15,000 nucleotides of DNA from the NCBI GenBank assembly GCA_037447655.1, contig JBBHKE010001248.1, forward strand, positions 1 to 15,000, written 5' to 3'. The DNA comes from Zygnema cylindricum (lineage: Eukaryota; Streptophyta; Zygnematophyceae; Zygnematales; Zygnemataceae). The stretch's first letter is position 1; each line of letters starts with the position of its first letter. The notes beneath the pieces are model-generated. The model made no database searches. It was not told the origin of the DNA and was given only the letters and a program-made list of their open reading frames with translations. Below are positions 1 through 11,000 of this stretch, in pieces. A program made the translations under genes and the position numbers.

Positions 1-3
1 GTA

Positions 4-66
<63 letters not shown>

Positions 67-210
67 ATATATATATGTATATATATGTATATATATGTAC
101 ATATATCTATATGTATATATACACATATATATATATGTATATATATATGTATAGATATATGTATATATATGTAGAGATATATGTATATATATGTACATAT
201 ATATGTACAT
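1..210 (+). repeat. (TA)n-derived microsatellite
   Basis: Pure (TA)n at 10-58, then TATATG/TATATATGTA variants. Tyr-Ile open frames here are not genes. Confidence 0.95.
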
Positions 211-712
211 ACATACAGAAAGTACGCCGGTACTTGTATTTTCTTGTACGGTACAGTCTTACGATTGGTCAGTACCTTAGTACTAGGGGTCTTAGAGAGG
301 GGTTTTAGTACTTAGAATAATTTTGGTAGGTAGCCCCCTCTCTCCTAAAGAGCACCCATATAAATAGGCAAACTTTGCCATTTAATTACAACTCATTTAG
401 TTGACCATTTTCAGTGATCTTGATTGCTGTGGACTTAAGGGAGTCCAAGCTACACAGGGGTGTAGTCGGTCAGAGTGTTTTCGTGCCTGGGTGGCTTTTT
501 TTAAGGGAAAGTCAAAGTGAGGAAAGTTATCCAAAACTCATATTCCAACTTTGCATATGTGGAAACAGCACAAAGTCTTTATTTCACATGGGTGAAGCTA
601 TAATGAGGTTTTGATTGTCAAGGGGTCAAACATTTGGGTTTATATATACTTGGAGTCAACACTATCTAGATAAGCTTATTGTGAGCCGCCTACTCTGAGG
701 ACCAATGGAGGT
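211..712 (+). repeat. Tandem repeat unit, copy 1
   Basis: From ACATACAGAAAG to CTACTCTGAGGACCAATGGA, repeated 610-623 bases later at high identity with small indels. Holds TATAAATA at 359-366, followed by the small palindrome GGCAAACTTTGCC. Bounded on both sides by (TA)n. It could be an LTR-like or satellite unit; it contains no coding frame that both copies share intact. Confidence 0.9.
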
Positions 713-765
713 AGGTGTATATATATACATATGGATATATAAACATATATATATGCATATATATA

Positions 766-799
<34 letters not shown>

Positions 800-820
800 T
801 ATACATATATATATATACAT

Positions 821-1336
821 ACATACAGAAAGCACGTCGGTACCTGTACTTTCTTATACGGTACAACCTTACGATTGGTCCGCACCTTAGTACTAGGGGG
901 CTTAGAGAGGAGTTTTAGGACTTAGAATAATATTGGTACGTAGCCGCCTCTCTCGTAGAGAGCACCTGTATAAATAGGCAAACTTTGCCATTTAATTACG
1001 ACTCATTTAGTTGACCATTTTCAGTTATTCTTTTTGCTGTGGACTCAAGGGAGTCCAAGCTACACAGGGGTATAGTCGGTCAGAGTGTTTGCGTGCGTGG
1101 GTGGCTGCAATTCTAAGGGAAATTCAAAGTGAGGAAAGTTTTCCAAAACTCATATTCCAACTTTGCATTCTGTTGGGAAACGAAACTGAGCACACAGAAA
1201 GTCTTATTAAACAGGGGTGATGCTATAATGGGGTTTTGATTGGCAAGTGGTCAATTATTTGGGTTTATATATACTTGGTGTCAGCACTATCTAGATAAGC
1301 TTCTTGTATGCTGCCTACTCTGAGGACTAATGGAGG
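821..1336 (+). repeat. Tandem repeat unit, copy 2
   Basis: Second copy of the unit, with TATAAATA at 969-976 and the same GGCAAACTTTGCC. Differences from copy 1 are scattered substitutions and short indels, for example a few extra bases around 1166-1200. Confidence 0.9.
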
Positions 1337-1582
1337 TATGTGTATATATATTCATATAGATATATATACATATAGATACATATATATATATTTATATATA
1401 CTTATATATATACAGATATATATGCATCCCTTATATATATGTGCTATATATATACCACTATATATACATATATATATCTATCCCCATGCTATCTTTATAT
1501 ATACATATATATCCACATATATACCCTACTATACATATATATATATATATATGTGTTTATATATATATAATATGTATATATA

Positions 1583-1662
<80 letters not shown>
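1337..1662 (+). repeat. (TA)n-derived microsatellite after repeat copy 2
   Basis: Degenerate TATATACATATA words give way to pure (TA)n at about 1583-1661. The same kind of block lies between the two tandem units (about 713-815). Confidence 0.95.
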
Positions 1663-1665
<3 letters not shown>

Positions 1666-1777
1666 GTTTTCACGTTTTTTTTGGATAACTCTAAAAATTT
1701 GAAGTTCAAAAATCGCATAATGTATTGGTGGAGGTGGGTGAGTCTTTTCAAGTCGGTTCTGGTCTGAGGAAAGTAGT

Positions 1778-1888
1778 TTTTTCTCTCCCTCTCCTCCTCC
1801 TTCCCTTTCTTTCCCTCCCTCGTCTCTCTCCTCTCATCTCCCTTCCCTCTTTCCCGCGCTCCCTTCCCTCCCTCTCTCCCCCTCTTGT
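1778..1888 (+). repeat. C/T-only tract
   Basis: CTCCCTCTCC/TTCCCTCCCT words with almost no purines, followed by T-runs at 1991-2010. The Ser/Pro/Leu-rich frame through it is an artefact. Confidence 0.9.
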
Positions 1889-2010
1889 CATATCCATCTC
1901 TCCCACACTGTCGAGCCCAAGGTGGTGCTTGCCAATCGAAGAGGAGAACCTACAATTCGAAGTCTGAGAAGCTCAAATGGCTATACGACCTTTTTTTTTT
2001 TTTTTTTTTT

Positions 2011-2770
2011 GTGTTTTTGCGCTTCTTTCAGTTCTTGAAGCACGAAGCCTTCTTTCTCTATCCTCCGAGCCTTGGTCCCAGTTTTGGAGCCTTAAGATAT
2101 CCCCAAATCTTTAAATTTCTCTTGGTGATTCCTGAAGTTGGCTAGATCCTTGAGAGGTGTTTTCTACTATTTGAGAGAAAAAAAAAGAGGTGTTTCCTTC
2201 TCTTTGAAAGGAGAGGGCTTAGTTGACTCGAGTGTATGATGGGTGCAACGTACTTAGATTTGAAGCCTCGAATTCCCAGTAGGACTTTTCACCACAAATT
2301 GAGGTATTGAAGATTTATGGGTCTTTGAGCTAAACTCTTTTTACATATTTTTTTTTTTTTACAAGTTGCCAAGAACATTTCTTGCCATAAGCTCACGTAT
2401 CCATCAAAGCGTAGGAAAAAAGTGAAAGTCAATGCTGGTCAATGTTCCCTTTTTCCCTTATGTCCTATAATCTAAGTAACGGCAATGACTGAGGCATGGT
2501 GAAAGGAGACAAAAGAATAAGTCAGGGAGTGTATAGTAGTGATTTCTTGGAAATAGAACTTAAAAGGCATGCTTTGTGATGCAGACGACAATACTTAAAT
2601 AAAGATGAAAAAACCTCACAAGTGACTATTATAATAGTAGTACGTCTTTGGTCCAATAAGCGTTAACATGCCAAGCACGTGTGACCAAAGGTGTGACATG
2701 ACACTACATACAAAGTACCCTAAGATCCACCATTAGATCTCGTGTTGTCTAGGTTTGACCATGAGGAAAC
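2011..2770. other. Non-coding spacer
   Basis: Ordinary AT-rich sequence with T-runs at 2350-2360 and A-runs at 2178. No gene recognised. A 15 nt stretch at 2026-2040 equals a piece of the start of exon 9. Confidence 0.5.
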
Positions 2771-2829
2771 TACACCGTGTATCACTATTAGTGCTATTAG
2801 TGTTAACACTAATAGTGATACACGGTGTA
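2771..2829. repeat. Perfect 23 bp inverted repeat with 13 nt loop
   Basis: TACACCGTGTATCACTATTA plus GTG at 2771-2793 is the exact reverse complement of 2807-2829. The inner 22 bp, 2794-2815, is itself a perfect palindrome, so two alternative folds compete. Confidence 0.95.
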
Positions 2830-4080
2830 CTCTTTCTCTCCATTCCACATCCTAATCTACGGTCTTAGATGATTCAGTGAAGTCTCCATAATCCCTCATA
2901 TCTCGCTAACTTATATACAATGTACAAAAATGGGACACGAGATTTGTGGTGTTCCCAAGACACTCTTTTATAAGGATGGAGGGGATGGTCGTAAGAACCT
3001 CATCTTAAGACGTGGTCCCGCCTTCTAACCTACATGGAGCTCCTATCCATAAAGTGTTGTTCCCATTTTCCCAAGACAAAGGGCGTGCACACCCGACCCG
3101 TCACTCCAGTGACTTCCCTTCGATGACGTCGCTCCCATTCGTTGTGTTTTAAGACACGGGTAACAAAAGAGTGTCCCTGAAATCCTCTCTCGTCCTGATG
3201 CCATAAGTGAGAAACAATGCACGAGGTCCACAGGGGAATGTCCTTTCGCCCAAGATCAGCTAATTCCCCAAAGTAGAATCCCAGTTCCCATATCCCCATT
3301 TTTTATTTTTTTCCCATTTATTTCAGGATCGTGATTCCTAACAGTCCTGGGATCCCAAGTTGCCAATCTCCGGATCATTGAGGATTTCGGCTGTCCCAAA
3401 ATTAGTGGTGTATATGTAGCTCTGGCCGGTAATGATATGTACCTTTTTTTTACCTACCAATAATCAATATATTGGCTCGATACATTGGTAAAGTAATTAA
3501 CGCCATAAGTTACTGATACAGCACAAGAAGTTACCAATACATGTCTGGCCGATACTTACCGACGATATCTTCGTCCTGTGATACGGAATGGATTGTAAAA
3601 AGTTTTTAAAAGCCCTCGTTCTCGTTGCGATAGCGCCTTACTCATTTCGTACTTTATTTCCATAGCGAAATTCTGTAGTGGAATGCACCACTCCCCCAAA
3701 CCAATATATCGGCAATAGTTTTTTATTGGTCCTGGAGCGATATATCAAGACCCCTCACCGTCCGATAACCAATAATGTCGATTATAGGATTTTTTATCAC
3801 GATAAGAATTACCAGATACACATCACTACCCAAAATCCTCGGGTGTTCTCCTAACTCCCAAAAGGTTGCGTTCCCATACCAACCTCCACACAAATCTTCG
3901 ACGCCTCTGTCCTAAAAATCTCGATAATGTTCCCAAAACTATCATTCTTTGGTCGGGGAGTACACTGACCCCAACCTCCCTACCTTTGTCGAGAGAGAGC
4001 TTATCACCCCAATGTCTGACATTGTAGCACCAATCCGGACCCAGTGTTCTGTACCCAGACCCCTTTGACGTTCGATATTC
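2830..4080. other. Unassigned region, possibly decayed repeat DNA
   Basis: Rich in CCCA, CCGATA and ATATATCGG-like words; for example GGCCGATACTTACCGACGAT near 3547 and CCAATATATCGGCAATAG near 3701. An 89-codon minus-strand frame at 3030-3299 resembles no family I know and is probably chance. I cannot assign the region. Confidence 0.4.
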
Positions 4081-4082
4081 AG

Positions 4083-4465
4083 AGCTTATTCCGAGCCTAT
4101 TCCGAGCCTACCCCAAGCCCATTCAAAGCCTATAGAGCATATTTTAATCCCGAGCCTACCCCGCGCCTATTCTGAACCTATTCTGACCCCATTCTGAGCC
4201 TATTCTGATGCAATCCCAAGCTGGCCCGAGCCTATTCCGAGCTTATCCTGAGCCTATTCTGACCATATCCTAATCCTATTCCGAGCCTATCCCGAGCCTA
4301 TTCTGACCTTATCCTGACCCTATTCCGAGCCATGTCCTGACCCTATTACGAGCCATGTCCTGACCCTATTCCGAGCCATGTCCTGACCCTATTCTGAGCC
4401 ATGTCCTGACCCTATTCCGAGCCATGTCCTGACCTTATTCCGAGCCTATCCAAACCTATTTCGAG
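4083..4465 (+). repeat. Minisatellite: 11 nt monomer grading into a 23 nt higher-order unit
   Basis: Monomers such as CCTATTCCGAG, CCTATTCTGAC and CCTACCCCAAG repeat with an 11 nt period through most of the block. From 4331 a 23 nt unit (CCATGTCCTGACCCTATTCCGAG with small changes) takes over: CATG recurs at 4331, 4354, 4377, 4400 and 4423. The period is not a multiple of three and no frame stays coding. Confidence 0.9.
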
Positions 4466-4479
4466 CCCAAACAGTCGTC

Positions 4480-5099
4480 CCCGATTCCAAACCCGAATTC
4501 CATCCTTTGATTCCTTGCTTACTTGGGCAACTCCGAGGTTTGAACTTGACACCTGTCCCTGGTTCAATAGCTACAATTTAGGGAGACATATATGATGTTT
4601 TTTTTCTAATAACGATACTCTAATATTAGAGTGACAACGCTAAAGCAAAAGGTGAACTTAAAAGATAGTCCAATCGTAAACATTAAATCATTGGAAACTA
4701 ATCAGTAATTGTTTAAAAATAGAAAAAAGGAAAAAAAGGGCACCAGGTCGAGTTTAAGTTTAGGAAGTTGAAAAAAAAAAAAAGTAAAAAAATTAAGACA
4801 TTTGACATTTGGGGAAATATAAATAAAATTTGAGGCCTCGTTAAAATCGTATCCTCGTACATAAAAAAATACAGTGACAATCCGAAAGGAAAAATAAGAA
4901 AAAGGGAAAAAAAAAATGAATTGGGTCAGACCAATATATTTGCAAAAATGGAAATGCGCACAAAAAATTAAGCGTGCAATTTGGATACTAAGAAAAGAAA
5001 ACAAAAAAAAAGCCTAAAACTTCCTGAAAAACTTGAACTTGAACTTTGTCTCCTCGCGTATACAAAGTCATTTTTTTTGAAATTTCCATATTTTTCTAT
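4480..5099. other. A-rich non-coding spacer
   Basis: Many A-runs on the plus strand and GAAC/TTTAAG words; no recognised gene. The Phe-rich frame on the minus strand at 4702-5004 follows from base composition. Confidence 0.6.
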
Positions 5100-5441
5100 T
5101 CACTACCGTCATTTCTACATTCTTCATTTCTTTCTTCCTTTCTTTCTTCCTTTTCCTTCATCACTTCCTTCTTCATTTGCTTCTTTCTTCTACTTCATTT
5201 TGTAGTTTCTTCTCTTCCTTCATTTCTTCATTTTTTCTTCAATACTTTTCTTCTTCTTTCTTCTATTTCTTCATTTCTTTCCTTTCATCATTTTCTCCAT
5301 TTCTTCTATTGACCAGCATCATTTCTTCTTTCTTCTTTCTCGGTTTCTTTTTCCATTTCTTTCTTTCTTCATTTCTTTCTTCATTCCTTTCTCTCTCTTT
5401 CTTCATTTTTTTTTTACTTATTCCCTCTATTCTTCGTTTCT
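5100..5441 (+). repeat. TTTC/TTCC-rich pyrimidine tract in the CysRS 3' region
   Basis: Irregular TTTCTTCC/TTCATTTC repeats begin directly after the stop codon, so the presumed 3' UTR is GA-rich in sense. No AATAAA is visible on the minus strand here; AATAAG next to an A-run near 5410-5425 is the nearest variant. Phe/Ser-rich open frames through it are not genes. Confidence 0.85.
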
Positions 5442-5442
5442 T

Positions 5443-5670
5443 CTATTCATTACCATCATTTGTTTCCGATACCGGGGCCGGACGCCATAGAGTCCCATCT
5501 CCACCGTCCATCAACATAATTCCTTTTTCGGCGAGTTTTTGTCTCAATTCATCCGACCGTTTAAAATCTTTCGCCATTCTCGCTTCCGTTCTTTCTTCCA
5601 TAAAAGACAATAATTGTTTTTCAGATAAATCTGCTCTTGTAAGAGCTAATAGTTTCAGTTCTTGAAGAAT
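5443..5670 (-). CDS. SYCO: CysRS exon 9: C-terminus and stop
   Basis: 228 nt, residues 591-665 plus TAG at 5445-5443. It reads [19 protein letters not shown], then [38 protein letters not shown] and a short acidic tail. The R.ARM.KDF..SDELR..L...GI.LMD...GT.WR pattern is the C-terminal helical signature of CysRS. The acceptor is GTATGTGCAG. A mutated second copy of its first half lies 284 bases upstream in intron 8. Confidence 0.95.
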   Translation of the reverse strand: MLQELKLLALTRADLSEKQLLSFMEERTEARMAKDFKRSDELRQKLAEKGIMLMDGGDGTLWRPAPVSETNDGNE

Positions 5671-7778
5671 CTGCACATACGGAAAAAGGATCAACATAAA
5701 AAAAAGACCAAATGTTTAAAGACAATAACAGTAAAATTAACAATAATAACATAAAGAAATCTCTTACTTTAATACTAGACTCTAATAAGAGGATTAACGT
5801 ACACATACAAATCATGTATTGAAGGAAATTTCACCTATTTTTTTTTTTTTCCAGTTCTCAATACAGTTCTTGCTTTCATAAAAGACAATCATTGTTCTTC
5901 CGATAAATCTGCTTGAAAAGTTTTAAGGGCTAAAACTTTCAGTTCTTGAAGTATCTGAAAATTCTGAAAATCCAGCAGGGAAAAAAAACAAAGGGTACAT
6001 TTCATATTCCCCTTTGTATGCTTTTAAATATAAAATCAAGGTTAGACCAGATCCATAGCGCGACGATTACAATGCTTTGTCGTTTAAAATTAAATTTCAT
6101 AGAACTCTAGTAAGAGTATCAATATATACACACATCACGTGTACAAAAAAAATTCTTTAATATTTCCCAAAACAAACTTTTCAGGTCCACATACACAATA
6201 CATGCTGCAAATAAAACGATTGTAACAGAATATAACTTTCACCAAAAACTTCTCTAACGTTATTAAACCGTTTGTCAAGTCCGTTAACCGCTTGTGTAAG
6301 AATTTCGTAGACAAAACAAAAATTGTCTTTGAGTTTTTGGAAACAGTGTACATGCAAAGAGACCAGTCAAAAATGATTTTCTCACCTTCCCAAATCCATC
6401 TGTTGGTAATCCAAAAACTGTCAGTAGTTTCAAAATTTCTTTAAAGAGTACTCGTAAAGACGGGATCCGGAATTTATCTTTACGTCCCTGCATTTATAGC
6501 ACATAAACGGATCCCAAAACATGATATAGAATCAGTATATATTAAAACGGTAACATTTATCACCTCATTAGTCCTTCTAGGCCAGATTTTTTTGTGGTGA
6601 AAAGGGAAAATAAGATAGTGGCAACTACAAGAAATGACAATGGGAAAACAGCGTGGAAAATAAGTGGAATTGAAGTCATTCAGAGGAGAAAAATAAAATC
6701 CCCTATGGACAATAAAACACATCATAAGGGTGCCTCCTGCCCTTTGCCTTTGCCTTTCCCCTTCCCATTTCCTTTCCTTTTCTTCCATTTCTCATCTCTT
6801 TCCTTTCACCGTTCTTCTCCCTTTCCTTTCCCCTCCCTTTCCTTTTCCCCCTTTTCCTCCCTCCTTTCTTTTTTCTCCTCCCTTTCCCTTGTTTCCTCAC
6901 CTTCTTCGTGTGGATAAGATCATTCATGTATTTTAATGGTTCCGAAAGTGCTGCAATAACCAATGAAGTGTGAAGGTCATCCGCCATAGCTTCGTGGAAA
7001 GCCTTTTGTAGCACTTTTGCTGCTGATTCTGCTTCTTTTCCGGGGTTTTTCTCTATCGTAGAATCAATTTCAGCTTCTAAAAGGAGTTTCGACGTGTCCT
7101 CTAAAACCTGTAAAAATCCAATAACAGATATCCAATAATACTACATAGCTTTAGTAACTCTCTATTGTGAGCTTAAAAAAGGAGTTTTGCAGTGTCAACA
7201 CTTGTGCTTGATACATTTCAAACATCTCATGGAAACTCCAACACTTTATGAAAACTGTGATGTTTAGAATAGAATCTACAGCACTTATGATAAAGACTTT
7301 CGGCATTACTGATACAAACTTGAACTCTTTTGACGATTTAAACACTACATATGGAAACTTTGGCAGTTTTTTCTACACTTGAGCACTTTTATTAAAAACA
7401 CTTTAATACACCAAACTTTAATTGCTAACCAACACCCCACACCGGAGGACTATTATAATATATGTGTGCAGACAAAAAATAAAGGGAAAATTTGGAACAG
7501 CTTTTCACACATTTCTGAAGAGAAGAGTAGCAGGAAAACATGAAAAGCTTTAGATAAAAATAACTGACGTATAAAGCATACTGGTTTACCTGGTAGAGAT
7601 AAAAAGTCCTGTCAGAGGCCTGTTCCAATTGACGTTGAGAATAGTTAATTGGGGAGCGATATTGTGTTCCGAGGAGAAACCAACGAAGAGCTGTTGGGTG
7701 GTATTTTTCCAATACCTGGTAAAGCCATATTTTGCCTCTTAGAAAAAAAACCAATAACTCCCACTCCCTCTCTCTATA

Positions 7779-7844
<66 letters not shown>

Positions 7845-7852
7845 TGTGTGTG

Positions 7853-7938
<86 letters not shown>

Positions 7939-7955
7939 TCTTTTACTATTGTGAT

Positions 7956-8031
<76 letters not shown>

Positions 8032-11000
8032 TAATATCACAATAATAAAAGACCCATTGGAAATCTACAAAGTCTTAAGGGCAATTTAGTCATGGTAACT
8101 TGGGCAGTTACTGATACTTGAGAAACAGAAATCAGTTTCCTCAGTTTCTCTGTTTTTTTACAGAATCTAAACAGCAGGTAAGAAGCAATAATTTTGACAA
8201 ACATATACCCGATCAAGCTGGTATAGATATTTGAAAATCAACAGTCAAGATAAAAACCGTCCAATGCTAATTTGAACACTCAGATTTTTCTGGTAATGAG
8301 AACATTTGGTCATGGTATTGTGGGCTGTGTTAACAGGTCTATATCCTACGAGATGGTAATCTATACGATTATCCCAGGTAAAATGCATTCAACACTGACT
8401 TATTTTTTGTAATATTATTTTTTTAACTAGTTCAACGCAAACATTAAATACACTGGTTTAAACATGGTTTGAACCACACTAGTGGTAGTGAATGGCACAG
8501 AAGTGCACATACAACTAAAAGGCGTGACATTATACCGCTTTAGTTTGTTTTATTTTTCCCAAACAAAGAAATAAAAACATAAGGACGGATAGAATACAAT
8601 TATGTTGCATATGATACATATTGCATGCCCAAAATACAATTCTATGTGAGAACTACACCTGCCCATCGTTATGAGTGTGAAGGAGTTAACAGTATCAAAA
8701 CGAAATTAGTCTAAATGATACTAATTTAGAGTAGGAAGGACGTGGCCAATTTGGGCCCACTCCTTTAGATATTATTATTAACACTAATTTGTGATTTTTG
8801 ATTAAGAAAAATCGCAACCGAATTAAAGTTATTAACAGTAATAGCAATAGGCATCATACATTAGCACAAAATATAAAATCGGTAATTGTTTCTTACCTGC
8901 CTGATAGTGAAGAAGTTTCCAAGAGATTTTGACATCTTCTCCTTGTCCACGTTTACAAATCCGTTATGAAGCCAATATCCGACATGACTATCGCAACAAG
9001 CCGCTCGACTTTGAGCAAGTTCGTTCTCATGATGAGGAAAAACGAGGTCTCTCCCTCCCCCATGAATATCAAAAGAATGTGACAAGTGCCGTGCACTCAT
9101 TGCACTACATTCAATATGCCATCCTGGTCGTCCAAATCCCCAAGGACTCGACCAAGATATCTCACCAGGCTTAGCACCCTGGCAAAAATACATAACAACA
9201 AATTAGTAAACCTAAGGTACCTATTACAGCTATTACATCTATTAAACCTGTTATAATATTATTACATTACACGCCATTAGAGTTTGGGAGTTAAAAATGC
9301 TAAAGCTGTATAGGTACTAACAACATCAATTTATAGTTGGATGAGTTGGCTCATGTTGGGACACTCCTTTAATTGATTTTAAAAACACTTCAATGTTCTT
9401 GGTCAAAAAAACCTGTCAATGGATGAGAGTTATCGACACTAATAGCGTTGAAAGGTGTAAAATGTTATGTATTTTTTGAATACATTACATTCACCTTATA
9501 TTACACAGCCAATTATGAAAGAGCTAACAGTTCACACAAAAAAATAAAACAAGAAAAAAATAAAAAATAAGCACCAGTTAACTATATCTCTCTCTCTTTC
9601 TCTCTCCCTCTCTCACTCTCTCCCTCTCTCTTTCTCTCTATCTCTCCCTCTCTCTCTCCCTCTCCCCCTCCCCCTCCCCCCCTCCCTCGTCCTCTCCCTC
9701 TCCCCGTCCCCCCCCCCCTCCCTCGCCCTCTCCCTCCCTCCTTAAAGATAATTGGGGTGGAGGAAACCTTCCAAAGAACAAAATCGAAAGGATTTCGTTT
9801 ACGTTCATCGACCGCCACTCTCTCTCCAGCTCGATTCTCCTCCAGTTGTCGGCCCGACAGAGCTCCATAATCAGAATATTTCTCCACCGAAAAGTACACA
9901 TCCCCTCCTTCCACAGTATATCCATATCCATTATCGATGATCTGCAATAAACGAGTTTGTGCTTCAGCTCATCGATAATGGTGTAGAGATAGGCTTTAAT
10001 AACCAGTTGTTTCTTTTAAATCCCCTGTTCTTTCCGTCTTTACTTCTTTCCGTCTTTACTTCAGTGGAACAAAATCTCAGTCAGTTGGGACTTCCAGAGA
10101 GACACCTTAAAAGGCGTGGATGGAAAAGAGGACGTCTCCATGTCAGGAGTCCGTAATTGAAATGTTTATTCCCTGCACAAGGATCTCTACTGGGGATGAG
10201 TTAAGGGAACACGGAAGTCTAGAGAAAAAAATTATGCCCTGGTTTTTAGGAAGTGAATGATTTCTGGATTGTTTTTTTTTTTTTTAGTTTTTTAAGGGTT
10301 TCTTAGGGTAGATTTTTTCAAGGGGACAAAAGCTTTCTTAGGTAACGTTGACCATGGACAAAAGATCATTTAGTGTATCTCTATGCTTCTAGTGCTGCAA
10401 TGCTCAGGAGAATCCTTCCAGCGGGAAACCTGACAACTGGTAAAAAGTTTCTTCGTAATCTATTCCCTCCTTTTGAGTGTGCCTTTTACTACCAGCTACC
10501 CTTGTATCTTTCAATGGTAAAATTTGAGTTTAGTTTAAGCATTGAGTCCCATTTGCACCCTATCGCCTTCCTATCTTTAGGTGATTCCACTAACTCCCAC
10601 GTCTGTGCCTTCATAATGGAGGCCATTCCATCACTGACATCCTCTACCCACCTATAATTTTCTTGTGATTCAAGAACTTCTTGCAAAATTAATGGTTCAT
10701 TAGTATACGACGAAAAGCAAATCAGCTATCAGCTTCCCGGTTTCTGGAGCTCATTCTTCTTCCTCCTGGAATACTGAAGCTGGAATGGAAGGATTCCATC
10801 CCCTTGCTCTTACTCCAGTATCTACATCCAACCTGTTTCCTGTGTTGTCTCCTGTATTGGATCCATTCTTTCTTCACTGTCTGTGCTCACTAGTTCCTGA
10901 TAATGATCTTCCATTTTTGAACTATCCTTCTTAATGACATGACCGATCTCCTCTGATTCTAATAATCTATACTCTATCAGTATTTTCTGTTCCTGGTTAT

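Larger units (their letters stand above)
7716..8896 (-). other. Intron 5 (1181 nt, phase 0) with TA-rich fold-back
   Basis: GTAAGA...CCAG. Contains the (TA)n/(CA)n block and the foldback with 24 nt arms at 7937-8054. The stretch 8055-8890 is AT-rich and non-coding; it includes an inverted 16 nt resemblance to the exon 5 donor at 8174-8189. Confidence 0.9.

Noticed and set aside
7-308. Tyr-Ile repeat proteins on both strands (also at 676-918, 1308-1767, 7425-8034)
   Set aside because: They are translations of (TA)n and TATATG microsatellites; no start context, family or conserved frame. The minus-strand one at 7425-8030 only runs on from the real exon 6.
392-1040. Primer-binding site or polypurine tract to prove the 610 bp units are LTRs
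   Set aside because: I found no tRNA-complementary site or TG...CA ends, so the LTR identity stays only a possibility.
3030-3299. 89-codon minus-strand frame
   Set aside because: No recognisable motif, and it overlaps another equally long frame; likely chance in GC-richer non-coding DNA.
4083-4465. CRISPR-like array
   Set aside because: The units are contiguous with no unique spacers and the context is eukaryotic; it is a minisatellite.
5046-5665. Phe/Ser-rich plus-strand frames
   Set aside because: They come from the TTTC tract and run antisense over exon 9; composition artefact.
6703-7014. Lys/Arg/Gly-rich basic tail on a CysRS fragment
   Set aside because: Exon 7 read through into the purine tract of intron 7; splicing at 6901 restores the conserved sequence.
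8929-9174. Plus-strand 81-codon frame
   Set aside because: Lies wholly antisense to the highly conserved exon 5; a shadow of it.
9582-9947. Gly-Arg-rich 'RGG-like' protein joined to a CysRS fragment
   Set aside because: It is exon 4 read through its donor into the G-rich intronic tract; the conserved frame resumes at exon 5 after a GT-AG intron.
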